A DNA stretch of 7,444 bases from Flavobacteriales bacterium (GCA_015494775.1 WGAP01000209.1:1-7444), one strand, 5' to 3'; shown: positions 1 through 7,070, counted from the stretch's first letter. Notes: generated from the letters alone by a model not told the origin. Translations and numbers: made by a program.

Positions 1-700
1 AAAAAGAGTAACTAATAAATGTGCTAAAAGCGTTGGAATGCACAATACTGTGATCACTGGTGAAAAAATATCTGGAAAAATTTGTATCGGGCTGAATTTG
101 TTGAATTTCATACCCCAATCCGAAACTGATGGCTGATTTTTTGGAAATCATAAAATTCACGCCAAAACCGGGTTCAAATATGAATCCACCCATATCAAAC
201 GAAATGATGCTAAAAGAATAACCACCCTTAAAAGAAAAGAAAGGAGAAATTTTACCTTTAAGCGGGTAAGCCCGGAAATTAGCATACACAGGAACAACAA
301 GTGAGGAGATATCATAATAGAATCGCACCCCAGTTCCAATGCCGAAATAAAAATGCGGATTGATATGATAACCCGTTATAATATCAAATTTTATTCTATC
401 CACTCCCCAAAAACCATTACCGATTTGATAACCGAATTCCACAACTTCTTTGAAACCGGTTTGTAGCCCCAAACCGCTTGAAGGCCTCAATGTAAAATAT
501 TGATTTCTTTTTCTGGTATAAGCAAAATTGTTAGCTAAAATGTTTTCGCTTGTTGTTTGATCATTGAAAAATTTGTTAGGCCCTAATGTTTTTTTGCGGA
601 TATTTTGGAATGATAAATAGGCAATATCCTGTTTCTGTTGTTGTCCGAAAGCAACAAAGAAGACCGTTATCAAAATAAAGGAAGTTAAAAACTTTTTCAT
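1..700 (-). CDS. Outer-membrane beta-barrel protein, unknown function, 3' end at window edge
   Basis: An open frame of 233 codons runs on the minus strand from an ATG at 698-700 to the window edge without a stop. It begins with a clear signal peptide (MKKFLTSFILITVFFVAFGQ; likely cleavage near residue 19). The mature part is rich in alternating aromatic and glycine residues (for example HFYFGIGTGVRFYYD, then PVYANFRAYPL, then FFSFKGGYSFS), the pattern of small Bacteroidota porin-like barrels of the OMP_b-brl type. The last complete residues are FISYSF; ending in Phe is typical of a final barrel strand, and the one remaining base is T, which would fit a stop codon just outside. So the protein is probably nearly complete. 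The gene is about 33% GC in three 60-base rows I counted, much lower than its neighbours. Function and ligand cannot be told. A soluble or lipoprotein alternative is unlikely, as no lipobox is present. Confidence 0.75.
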   Translation of the reverse strand, partial: MKKFLTSFILITVFFVAFGQQQKQDIAYLSFQNIRKKTLGPNKFFNDQTTSENILANNFAYTRKRNQYFTLRPSSGLGLQTGFKEVVEFGYQIGNGFWGVDRIKFDIITGYHINPHFYFGIGTGVRFYYDISSLVVPVYANFRAYPLKGKISPFFSFKGGYSFSIISFDMGGFIFEPGFGVNFMISKKSAISFGLGYEIQQIQPDTNFSRYFFTSDHSIVHSNAFSTFISYSF

Positions 701-804
701 GTAAATTATTTTTTAAGTTAATTATAGCTATTTAAAAGTGAGTTGATGCCGAATGATTTCGAAGGGGTGAAACATCATCAATTAAACTTGTAATTGTAGT
801 TATG

Positions 805-836
805 CAAATTAAACAAATTTTGTAATATGTGTCAAG
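805..836 (-). promoter_or_regulatory. Candidate Bacteroidota-type promoter for the barrel protein gene
   Basis: Read on the minus strand, CTTG (833-836) is followed after 20 nt by TTAATTTG (805-812), one mismatch from the Bacteroidota -7 consensus TAnnTTTG, with a -33 TTG at suitable spacing. It would give a leader of about 100 nt ahead of the ATG at 700. The rest of 701-920 is AT-rich and I see no gene, RNA or convincing terminator in it. This is a pattern match only. Confidence 0.3.
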
Positions 837-920
837 TTTCTATGCATTAATAAAATTATCGGAATGATTTTTTATATGGTTTGACAGTTAGAAAAAAACA
901 ATAATTTAAGTTCCCGAAAT

Positions 921-1727
921 TCAATCCGTAATTTCTTTATCGAAACTTCCGATAAGCGGGGCGTGGTCCGAAGGTTTGATTTTGTTTTTGCGGCGGGGCC
1001 ACATATCCACTTCCACATCGCGCAAAAAAGGCAAAGCGGCCGGACTAACCAGCAGGTGGTCGATGCGCATGCCTTGGTTTTTCCAAATTTTGGCCCCCTG
1101 ATAATCCCACCAAGTGTATTGGACGGTGTCGGGGTGCAGGTGGCGAAATCCGTCGATAAAGCCCAGGGCAATAAGTGCTTGAAGTTTGGCCCGTTCTTGG
1201 GGCAAGGTGCCGATGCTGCCGGCCAAGGCCAGCGGGTCGTAAACATCGCGATCGTCGAAGGTGATGTTAAAATCGCCCGTGATCAATACGCGGTCGGTTT
1301 GTAAATCGTAGGATGTTTTCAACAATTCGGTCAGTTGGTCATACCACTGCATTTTGAACCGGAATTTGTCGGTTCCCGGCAAATCGCCATGCGGGCCGTA
1401 GATGTTCCAAACGTACAGTTTCCCAAAGCGGGCGCGAATGATGCGGGCCTGTGCGTCCAACACGGGCCGGTTAAAGCGGGTTTGCACATCGTCGGGTTGC
1501 ATTTTGCTGCAAATACCCACGCCGTTGTAGCGTTTTTGGGGATTGATGTGACATTCAAAACCGCGGTTTTCGAAGAATTCGGCGGGAAATTGTTCGGCCG
1601 TGGCTTTGAGCTCTTGCATGGCCAAAATATCAATGTCATCACCGCGCCGGTCGAGCCACAGCCCGATCAATTCGGTGCGCGAACGGACGGAGTTTACATT
1701 GTAGGAAGCCAGACGCATCAAGGACAT
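921..1727 (-). CDS. xthA: Exodeoxyribonuclease III / AP endonuclease (XthA family)
   Basis: A 268-aa enzyme of the endonuclease/exonuclease/phosphatase fold, the usual length for exonuclease III. It would cut DNA 5' of abasic sites and remove 3' blocking groups in base excision repair in the cytoplasm. Visible motifs in order: SYNVNSVRSR near residues 8-17 (Asn10 or Asn12 region, metal site), LAMQELK with Glu39, NIYGPHG with catalytic Tyr110, GDFN with Asp152 and Asn154, YTWWDY around 204-209, RIDHLL with Asp223, and SDHAP with the Asp254-His255 pair. All key residues are present. The segment DRDVYDPLALAGSIGT (159-174) and the WWDY motif match exonuclease III rather than sphingomyelinase-like members. 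The start at 1727 gives MSLMRLASYN; the second Met (1716-1718) is equally possible because family members often begin MRxxxxN. It is divergent from the regulator gene and probably monocistronic; the next gene on the same strand is 220 nt away. Confidence 0.92.
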   Translation of the reverse strand: MSLMRLASYNVNSVRSRTELIGLWLDRRGDDIDILAMQELKATAEQFPAEFFENRGFECHINPQKRYNGVGICSKMQPDDVQTRFNRPVLDAQARIIRARFGKLYVWNIYGPHGDLPGTDKFRFKMQWYDQLTELLKTSYDLQTDRVLITGDFNITFDDRDVYDPLALAGSIGTLPQERAKLQALIALGFIDGFRHLHPDTVQYTWWDYQGAKIWKNQGMRIDHLLVSPAALPFLRDVEVDMWPRRKNKIKPSDHAPLIGSFDKEITD

Positions 1728-1795
1728 AGTGATTGGGATTTGAAATAAATTTAAGTAAAAAAATTATTGCGAATGGAAAGCCAGAGCAATAATTT

Positions 1796-1803
1796 TAATT
1801 TTG
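1796..1803 (+). promoter_or_regulatory. -7 box TAATTTTG upstream of the TPR-LuxR regulator
   Basis: TAATTTTG matches the Bacteroidota -7 consensus TAnnTTTG exactly. No good -33 TTTG is seen at normal spacing (nearest ATTG at 1766-1769 is 26 nt away). Transcription would begin near 1809, so a TTG start at 1801 would lie inside the promoter; this favours the start at 1834. The divergent spacer 1728-1795 also must hold the xthA promoter, which I cannot identify. Confidence 0.5.
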
Positions 1804-1833
1804 CTTATCTTTAAATCGGAAAACAAAGCGGTC

Positions 1834-3447
1834 TTGCAACTGAGGTTTTGGATTTTGGGGGCATTAATGTTTATGCCGTATTGGTATCGTGCGCAAACCG
1901 GAGCGGGCGATAAGGATACGTTAGATACTTTTTTGAGGCAAATCCGAACCCGTCAAATGACCGATGCCGATTGGCACAAACTGGAAAATATACTCTATCA
2001 CATGCCGCCCCAAAAGGCCGACAGCTTGGCGGATTTTATCCTGTCGCACAGCCAAAACCTGGATGTGGACGTTATCGGCAGGTTGTATGACCTCAAAGGG
2101 CTGTTTGCCCGTAAACAAAACCTGTTTTCGCGGGCGGTGGAAAATCACCGGAAGGCCTTGTATTACCTTAAATTTACCGCCGACACCTTGGCGCGTATTA
2201 AGGCCAACAATAATTTGGGCGTGGCCTTGCACAAGCTCAACATGGAAAACCTGGCCTTCAAATATTTTATGCGTGCTAAAAGTTTGGCCGATGCCATCGG
2301 GCACAAAAAAAGCCAAGCCATTGCCATTCACGGCATAGCCAACGTGTTCATCGATTTGGGAGATTACCGGCGGGCACTTCAATATTTACGGCGTTCGTTG
2401 GCCATTGAAAGCAAATCGGGCAACTTGATGGGCATGGAATACAATTATTCCAATTTTGCCGAGGCCTATACCTATTTGAAACAATTCGATTCGGCCAAGT
2501 ATTATTTGGACAAATCCATTGCCTTGGCCAGGAAGTTGTATGACGGGAGATTGGGCGTGGAATACAACCTGGCAGGCAAATATTATTTCTACAAAGGCGA
2601 TTACCCCGAAGCGGTCCGTTATTACAAAATGTCCTTGGCCGATGTGGAAAAACGTCATGTGGATCGATATGTGGCCAACGGATACATTATGATGGGCCGT
2701 GCTTTGGAAAGAATGGGCCGGCTCGAAGAAGCCAGGCAGTATTTAAGCCGTGGTTTGGAAATGGCCCGGCGCATCAAATCGCGCGAAAACATCATCCTGG
2801 CCTTGGAAGCCCTGAGCGATTACTACCGCCAACGTGGCGATTATGCCCGCGCATTGGATTTGCAACAGCAAAAGGAAACCTACAAGGACAGCATGGTAAA
2901 CCTGCATTCGTTGCAGAGCATCAATTCGTTGGAAATCCTGAACAAGGTCAAGGAAAAAGAAGCCGATATCCGCCGCTTGGCCAGAGAAAAGGAATTGGCC
3001 CGCAGGCGAAGCAAACGCAATAGCCGTATTGCCTTTGGCGTGGGCATTGCCGCTTTGCTTTTGATAGCATTGTTATGGTATGTTTTCTGGCTCAAAAGGC
3101 GCAATACCGAATTGGAATTGGAAGAACTGAACCGCGAGATTCACCGCTATATTTTGGAAATCGAACATTTGAAAAACAAGCAAGGCCGGTCGGGCGAAAG
3201 TCAAGCGCAAATACTTACGTTCCAATTGGCCAAGGAATTTGACCTGACGCGGCGCCAGGAAGATATTTTACGCTTGATTATCGAAGGAAATTCCAACAAC
3301 GATATTGCCGAAAAACTGCATATCAGCGCCAATACGGTCAAAACGCACCTGCGCCATATTTACGAAAAACTGAATGTGCGCAACCGGCGCGAAATTTTGC
3401 AAAAAATGGCCCGGGCGGCATCATCGGGCAAGCAAAAAACTCAATAA
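1834..3447 (+). CDS. TPR repeat membrane protein with C-terminal LuxR-type HTH (transcriptional regulator)
   Basis: A 537-aa protein from a TTG start. N-terminal residues MQLRFWILGALMFMPYWYRA form a signal sequence, with possible cleavage at Ala20. TPR-like helical repeats follow over about residues 80-345, for example GDYRRALQYLRRSLAIES and RQRGDYARALDLQQQKE. A charged linker, a single transmembrane helix at 399-420 (IAFGVGIAALLLIALLWYVF...) flanked by Arg/Lys, and a short coiled coil (about 424-450) lead to a LuxR/GerE helix-turn-helix at about 472-530 (TRRQEDILRL, then NTVKTHLRHIYEKLNVRNRR with the recognition helix). The layout predicts periplasmic TPRs and a cytoplasmic DNA-binding end, a one-component transmembrane regulator type common in Bacteroidota; ligand and targets are unknown. 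Start choice: the open frame extends upstream to TTG 1801, but that overlaps a -7 box, and ATG 1867 would destroy the signal sequence. No receiver or kinase domain is present. Confidence 0.85.
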   Translation: MQLRFWILGALMFMPYWYRAQTGAGDKDTLDTFLRQIRTRQMTDADWHKLENILYHMPPQKADSLADFILSHSQNLDVDVIGRLYDLKGLFARKQNLFSRAVENHRKALYYLKFTADTLARIKANNNLGVALHKLNMENLAFKYFMRAKSLADAIGHKKSQAIAIHGIANVFIDLGDYRRALQYLRRSLAIESKSGNLMGMEYNYSNFAEAYTYLKQFDSAKYYLDKSIALARKLYDGRLGVEYNLAGKYYFYKGDYPEAVRYYKMSLADVEKRHVDRYVANGYIMMGRALERMGRLEEARQYLSRGLEMARRIKSRENIILALEALSDYYRQRGDYARALDLQQQKETYKDSMVNLHSLQSINSLEILNKVKEKEADIRRLAREKELARRRSKRNSRIAFGVGIAALLLIALLWYVFWLKRRNTELELEELNREIHRYILEIEHLKNKQGRSGESQAQILTFQLAKEFDLTRRQEDILRLIIEGNSNNDIAEKLHISANTVKTHLRHIYEKLNVRNRREILQKMARAASSGKQKTQ

Positions 3448-3516
3448 GCGGGCTTTGGCATACCAAGATTGTTCCGAATGCGTTATCATCAAAAAATCCA
3501 TAAGCATTAATTTTAT

Positions 3517-3524
3517 TAATTTTG
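3517..3524 (+). promoter_or_regulatory. -7 box TAATTTTG upstream of the bamD operon
   Basis: TAATTTTG fits TAnnTTTG exactly and lies 17 nt before the bamD ATG, giving a predicted leader of about 10-12 nt. A -33 TTTG at the usual distance is not evident. The ten bases TTAATTTTGC are identical to those at the regulator promoter (1795-1804). The box implies that the operon has its own promoter in addition to possible read-through from the regulator gene, whose stop is 94 nt before bamD. Confidence 0.5.
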
Positions 3525-3541
3525 CCCATTCAAACGGCCTT

Positions 3542-4327
3542 ATGAAAAAATTCGCATTGTTCTTTTTGTTAGCGCTATTGATGTTGTCCTGCGGACAATA
3601 TCAGAAAGTGCTCAACAGCAACGACCCGCACAAAATGTATTTATTAGGTTCCGATTTATACAAAAAGGGCAAATATCCCAAGGCCGAACGTTTGTTTGCC
3701 CTGGCCGAACAGTCCTATGTGGGCAAGCCCCAATACGAGCGGCTTAAATTTATGCGGGCCATGAGTTTGTATCACATGCGCCAATACATGTCGGCCGGAT
3801 ATGAGTTCCGCCAATTCGTCAACCTGTTTCCGCACAGTTCCAAAAACGACGAGGCCTATTTTTACATCATCAAATGCTACCAAAAGCTCACCCCCGACTA
3901 TACGCGCGATTTGCAATATGCCGAAAAAACTTTGGAAGAGAGCGAACGTTTTTTCGAACTGTATCCGCAATCCCAATTCATTCCGCAGGTCAAGGAAATC
4001 AGCAAGGAAGCCCTGCGCAAATTGCAACACAAGGAATTTGCACGCGGCAAATTATACTACGATTTGGGTTATTTCAAATCGGCGATGATCAGTTTGGATA
4101 ATTTCCTTTCGGATTATCCGGGCTCGGTTTTCAAGGAAGATGCCTTGTATTACCGCTTTTTGGCCGCCGCCCAATTGGCCCTCAACAGTGTGGAGTCCAA
4201 AAAGGCCGAACGCACCAAAACGGCCTTGCACTACTATGAAATTTTCAAAAACCGCTTTCCGCAATCCAAATACCTGAAAACGGCGGAAAACTTTTATAAA
4301 AAACTGAAAAAACAATCCCAGTCATGA
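3542..4327 (+). CDS. bamD: Outer membrane assembly lipoprotein BamD
   Basis: A 261-aa lipoprotein with the signal sequence MKKFALFFLLALLMLSC; the lipobox LMLSC puts the lipidated Cys at residue 17. After that come TPR-like helical pairs (LLGSDLYKKGKYPKAERLFALAE, residues about 34-56; FRQFVNLFPHS; ARGKLYYDLGYFKSAMISLDNFLSDYPGS; YYEIFKNRFPQSKYLKTAENF), the BamD/YfiO pattern in which each repeat ends in a 'xxPxS' turn. BamD sits at the inner face of the outer membrane and works with BamA to fold beta-barrel proteins. The length is close to that of family members. The frame is open from 3374, but the ATG at 3542 starts the lipoprotein signal exactly and follows a -7 box, so the longer start is rejected. 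It is the first gene of the operon; its stop overlaps the next start (ATGA at 4324-4327). Confidence 0.92.
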   Translation: MKKFALFFLLALLMLSCGQYQKVLNSNDPHKMYLLGSDLYKKGKYPKAERLFALAEQSYVGKPQYERLKFMRAMSLYHMRQYMSAGYEFRQFVNLFPHSSKNDEAYFYIIKCYQKLTPDYTRDLQYAEKTLEESERFFELYPQSQFIPQVKEISKEALRKLQHKEFARGKLYYDLGYFKSAMISLDNFLSDYPGSVFKEDALYYRFLAAAQLALNSVESKKAERTKTALHYYEIFKNRFPQSKYLKTAENFYKKLKKQSQS

Positions 4328-4677
4328 GCGATAAAGAACTCCGAAAAAAAGCACCGATAAGCACCGTAACGGTCAACCGAAACCGTATTGCCGCTCCTAC
4401 GGGCAATATTTACATGGCCATTGAAATCATTGCCAAACGGGCCGAGCAAATCCAAGAAGAAATGGTCCGTGAATTCAAGTCAAGGGCTGCCGAATACATC
4501 GACCCCAAAGAAACCTTGCAAGAAGTTTTCATTAATGAAGATTTAATCGACATTTCGCGCTATTACGAACGTTTGCCCAAACCTTGGGCACTCGCCTTGC
4601 AGGAATGGGTCGAAGGAAAAATCACCTGGTCGTTCCAAGACGACGAAGGCAACGAAATCAAGAACGACGTTTTTTAA
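4324..4677 (+). CDS. rpoZ: DNA-directed RNA polymerase omega subunit, Bacteroidota type (Rpb6/RpoZ family)
   Basis: A 117-aa protein. Its N-terminal half holds the omega-like motif APTGNIYMAIEIIAKRAEQI (residues 24-43), in which the segment around AIEIIAKRA corresponds to the conserved omega/Rpb6 helix that clamps the beta' subunit. The C-terminal motif YERLPKPWALALQEWVEGKI (81-100) is a hallmark of the Bacteroidota version. Omega helps assemble and stabilise RNA polymerase in the cytoplasm. The start is fixed by the ATGA overlap with bamD, indicating translational coupling. The family was long listed as hypothetical in this phylum, so the role rests on family membership and on the conserved place between bamD and coaBC. 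The acidic tail after residue 100 (QDDEGNEIKND) is variable and of no known role. Confidence 0.88.
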   Translation: MSDKELRKKAPISTVTVNRNRIAAPTGNIYMAIEIIAKRAEQIQEEMVREFKSRAAEYIDPKETLQEVFINEDLIDISRYYERLPKPWALALQEWVEGKITWSFQDDEGNEIKNDVF

Positions 4678-4686
4678 TTCTCCGTT

Positions 4687-5883
4687 TTGTCGCTGGCGGG
4701 CAAACATATTCTCCTGGGCGTTACGGGCGGCATTGCTGCCTATAAAATTCCCTTGCTGGTTCGCCTATTGGTAAAGGAAGGCGCCGAAGTGCGCGTGATG
4801 ATGACACCGGCGGCGCGGGATTTTGTTAGTCCTTTGACCCTGTCGGTGGTGTCGCGGCATCCCGTAGCTACGGATTTTGTGCGTGCGGACAACACCTGGC
4901 AAAACCATGTGGAATGGGCCCGCTGGGCCGATGCCGTTATGCTGGCACCGCTCACGGCCAACACTTTGGCCAAATTGGTCGCCGGCCAAGCCGACACTTT
5001 CCTGGTTGCCGCGGTAATGTCGGCCGAATGTCCGGTTTTGGCGGCTCCGGCCATGGACGCCGAAATGTATGCCTATCCGGGCGTGCAAAAAAACCTGGAA
5101 GTGCTGGCCGGCTACGGTGTGGAAGTTATTCCGGCCGAAACCGGCGAATTGGCCAGCGGACTTACGGGTCAAGGGCGGATGCCCGAACCGGAAACCTTGC
5201 TGGAACATCTGCGGCGGGTATTGGCCCCGCAAGGGCCGTGGAAAGGAAAACAGGTGCTTATCACGGCCGGCCCTACGCACGAGCCCTTGGATCCGGTGCG
5301 TTTTATCGGCAACCGGTCCAGCGGCAAAACCGGCTTTGCCCTGGCCGATGCATTTCACAAAGCCGGCGCGGATGTCCGCTTGATTTTGGGCCCCGTTTGC
5401 GATGATGAACGAAAACGGCCCTACGAAGTCGTTCGCGTGGAAACGGCCCGCGAAATGTTTGATGCCGTTATGGGCCGTAAAGACGACACGGATGTTTTTG
5501 TGATGGCCGCCGCCGTGGCCGATTTCCGGCCGTCCCGGGCCGCCGAGCACAAAATAAAAAAGTCCGGTTCCCGTTTATCTATCGAGTTGGAAACCAATCC
5601 CGACATTTTGGCCGGTTTGGGACGCGAAAAAGGCCCGGGTCAAATCCTGGTGGGGTTTGCCCTGGAAACCGACAACGAACACCAAAATGCCCTGGAAAAA
5701 CTCCGCCGGAAAAACGCCGATATGATTATCCTGAATTCCCTGCGCGATGCGGGTGCGGGGTTCGGCACCGATACCAACAAAATCACCGTATTGCATCGCG
5801 ACGGGACAAGCCGGGAATATCCCCTCAAATCCAAGAAAGCATTGGCCTATGACATACTTCGCGAAATGGAAAAATATCTTTAA
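4687..5883 (+). CDS. coaBC: Bifunctional phosphopantothenoylcysteine decarboxylase / phosphopantothenate-cysteine ligase (TTG start)
   Basis: A 398-aa fusion that makes phosphopantothenoylcysteine (CoaB) and decarboxylates it to phosphopantetheine (CoaC), two steps of coenzyme A synthesis. The CoaC flavin domain (about 1-180) shows GVTGGIAAYK (11-20), the catalytic His74 in NHVEWAR, APLTANTLAK, PAMDAEMY (121-128) and GELASGLTGQGRM (153-165). The CoaB domain (about 186-398) shows ITAGPTHEPLDPVRFIGNRS with Asn209, SSGKTG, AAAVADFRP (274-282), Lys289 in HKIKK, ETNPDILAGL, VGFALET and FGTDTNKI. Asn209 and Lys289 match E. coli Asn210 and Lys289. In CoaC, E. coli Asn125 and Cys158 are replaced by Asp124 and Ser157. 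The start must be TTG 4687: an in-frame TAA (the rpoZ stop, 4675-4677) lies 9 nt before it, and MSLAGKHILLGVTGG aligns with family N-termini. The 3' end overlaps the next gene by 35 nt. Confidence 0.95.
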   Translation: MSLAGKHILLGVTGGIAAYKIPLLVRLLVKEGAEVRVMMTPAARDFVSPLTLSVVSRHPVATDFVRADNTWQNHVEWARWADAVMLAPLTANTLAKLVAGQADTFLVAAVMSAECPVLAAPAMDAEMYAYPGVQKNLEVLAGYGVEVIPAETGELASGLTGQGRMPEPETLLEHLRRVLAPQGPWKGKQVLITAGPTHEPLDPVRFIGNRSSGKTGFALADAFHKAGADVRLILGPVCDDERKRPYEVVRVETAREMFDAVMGRKDDTDVFVMAAAVADFRPSRAAEHKIKKSGSRLSIELETNPDILAGLGREKGPGQILVGFALETDNEHQNALEKLRRKNADMIILNSLRDAGAGFGTDTNKITVLHRDGTSREYPLKSKKALAYDILREMEKYL

Positions 5884-6769
5884 GCTTAGCTTCGTTGCCC
5901 TTTTCCTGCCGGGGTGGGCGAGCGGAATATATGCTCAGGAGTTCAAGGCGCAGGTTACGGTGGACGCTTCGCAAATTCCCACGTCCAACCTGTCGGTGTT
6001 CAAAACCTTGGAAAAGGATTGGCAGTCGTTGATCAACAAAACGCGGTGGACCGACAGGGTTTTCGAGGCCAACGAACGCATCGAATGTACTTTTTTGCTT
6101 TCGGTGCGCAAGTATGAAAACAACCGCATCGAAGGCGAATTGAGTATCAGCGCTTTCCGGCCGGTGTATAATTCCACCTACAAAACGCCTTTGCTCCTGC
6201 TTTCGGACAAAAAAATAAGGTTCAACTACCAGGAATATCAACCCCTGACCTTTACGGATTATCAATACGAAAACAATTTGGTTTCCATCACGGCTTTTTA
6301 CCTGTATATGATTTTGGGCTACGATTTCGACAGTTTTAAGAACGGTGCGGGCAAGCCCTATTTCGAACGGGCCCAAAAGGTGGCCGAGATGGCCGCCGGT
6401 GCCGGAGCCGTCGGTTGGGATTTGGAAGCGGCCGGCAAATATTCGCGGCGCCGGTGGGTGCAGCAAGCGCTGGATGAAAACAATGTGATGTTTCACACGG
6501 CTTTTTACAACTACCACCGCCGCGGTTTGGATTTTATGGCCGACGATACGCGCAAGGGCAAAACGGGTGTGGCCCACGCCTTGGAACAATTGGGCAAATT
6601 GGACCGCACACGTGCCGATTTGTTGCTCAAACTGCTTTTCGATGCCAAGTCGGATGAGATTGTACGTATTTTTTCGGGCGGTCCGCGGGTGCCGGCGCAG
6701 CAGCATTTACCGGACTTGCTGACGGACTTGGCGCCCTATTATCAGGCCAAGTGGAAGCGGATCAAGTAG
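5849..6769 (+). CDS. porD: DUF4835 family exported protein (PorD-like, type IX secretion associated)
   Basis: A 306-aa protein, the normal size for DUF4835. The N-terminus (KWKNIFKLSFVALFLPGWAS, ending IYAQ at residue 30) is a signal peptide with a YAQ cleavage site. Conserved-looking stretches include VTVDASQIPTSNLSVFKTLE (36-55), FLLSVRKYENNRIEGELSIS, the RPVYNSTYKTPLL region (104-116), YLYMILGYDFDSF, YFERAQKVAEMA (171-182), and the C-terminal LLFDAKSDEIVRIFSG (262-276). The family is almost confined to Bacteroidota and sits next to coaBC in many genomes; from memory it has been renamed PorD, a component linked to the type IX secretion translocon at the outer membrane, but I could not verify that here. 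The ATG at 5849 gives the signal peptide; the open frame reaches back to 5747 but would put coaBC-overlapping residues before the signal. The 35-nt overlap with coaBC supports coupling. Confidence 0.85.
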   Translation: MTYFAKWKNIFKLSFVALFLPGWASGIYAQEFKAQVTVDASQIPTSNLSVFKTLEKDWQSLINKTRWTDRVFEANERIECTFLLSVRKYENNRIEGELSISAFRPVYNSTYKTPLLLLSDKKIRFNYQEYQPLTFTDYQYENNLVSITAFYLYMILGYDFDSFKNGAGKPYFERAQKVAEMAAGAGAVGWDLEAAGKYSRRRWVQQALDENNVMFHTAFYNYHRRGLDFMADDTRKGKTGVAHALEQLGKLDRTRADLLLKLLFDAKSDEIVRIFSGGPRVPAQQHLPDLLTDLAPYYQAKWKRIK

Positions 6770-6801
6770 GCCGCATTTACGTTTTACGGATTCGTTTTTT
6801 A

Positions 6802-7070
6802 GGGCTTCGCGAGCCCTTTGGTCTCGCTTCGCGGCTCCCGACATTGCTTCGCTATGTGCGGGACAGGTTCCGGCAGCCCGTCCCGGTCTGCCTCCGCTAC
6901 CGCATCAGCCCTACGGTCTGCTGCGGGCTTCGCGAGCCCTTTGGTCTCGCTTCGCGGCTCCCGACATTGCTCCGCAATGTGCGGGACAGGTTCGGGAGCC
7001 GGTCGCCCTTCGCCTTCGCTCGGGCGGCGTCTCCCTACGCGTGCTGCGGAGCCCTGACGGTCTCCTTGCA
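6802..7070. repeat. GC-rich tandem array, period about 123 bp, 2-3 units
   Basis: Two 69-bp copies (6802-6870 and 6925-6993) start with GGGCTTCGCGAGCCCTTTGG and end with GGGACAGGTTC; they are identical except for two bases (6849 T versus 6972 C, and 6853 T versus 6976 A). The 54-bp spacer also recurs in decayed form after copy two: CCTCCGCT at 6891 versus CCTTCGCT at 7012, CCCTACG at 6909 versus 7033, TGCTGCGG at 6919 versus 7042, and AGCCCTTTGGTCTC versus AGCCCTGACGGTCTC at about 7050-7064. This makes a tandem array rather than two isolated repeats. Each unit contains several short hairpins. The block is much richer in GC than the operon. Its nature is unknown; a dispersed intergenic repeat family is the simplest guess. 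Confidence 0.85.
6955..7001. repeat. Nested hairpin in the second repeat unit
   Basis: CGGCTCCCGA (6955-6964) is the exact reverse complement of TCGGGAGCCG (6992-7001). Inside it, ACATTGC (6964-6970) and GCAATGT (6974-6980) form a second stem with a three-base loop TCC. In the first unit the inner stem is kept with one T-T mismatch (ACATTGC and GCTATGT), but the outer stem is not. The element could fold as RNA or extrude as DNA. Confidence 0.75.

Noticed and set aside
157..339. Minus-strand open frame of 60 aa
   Set aside because: It lies in another frame within the barrel protein gene; its hydrophobic look comes from the AT-rich sequence.
963..1748. Two plus-strand open frames opposite xthA (113 and 137 aa)
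   Set aside because: Antisense shadows of a well-supported exonuclease III gene.
1801..1833. TTG 1801 as the start of the regulator
   Set aside because: It lies within the -7 box, so it would not be in the transcript; TTG 1834 also gives a better signal sequence.
3374..3541. Longer N-terminus for bamD
   Set aside because: It would overlap the regulator gene and bury the lipoprotein signal; the lipobox and promoter box place the start at 3542.
4765..5550. Minus-strand open frame of 261 aa
   Set aside because: Shadow of coaBC; the plus-strand frame carries all CoaBC motifs and the minus-strand protein is rich in Gly, His and Arg with no domain.
5825..6706. Minus-strand open frame of 293 aa
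   Set aside because: Shadow of the DUF4835 gene, which has a signal peptide and family motifs in the plus-strand frame.
6802..7001. CRISPR array
   Set aside because: The repeat unit is 69 bp with a 54-bp spacer that itself recurs, and there are no cas genes.
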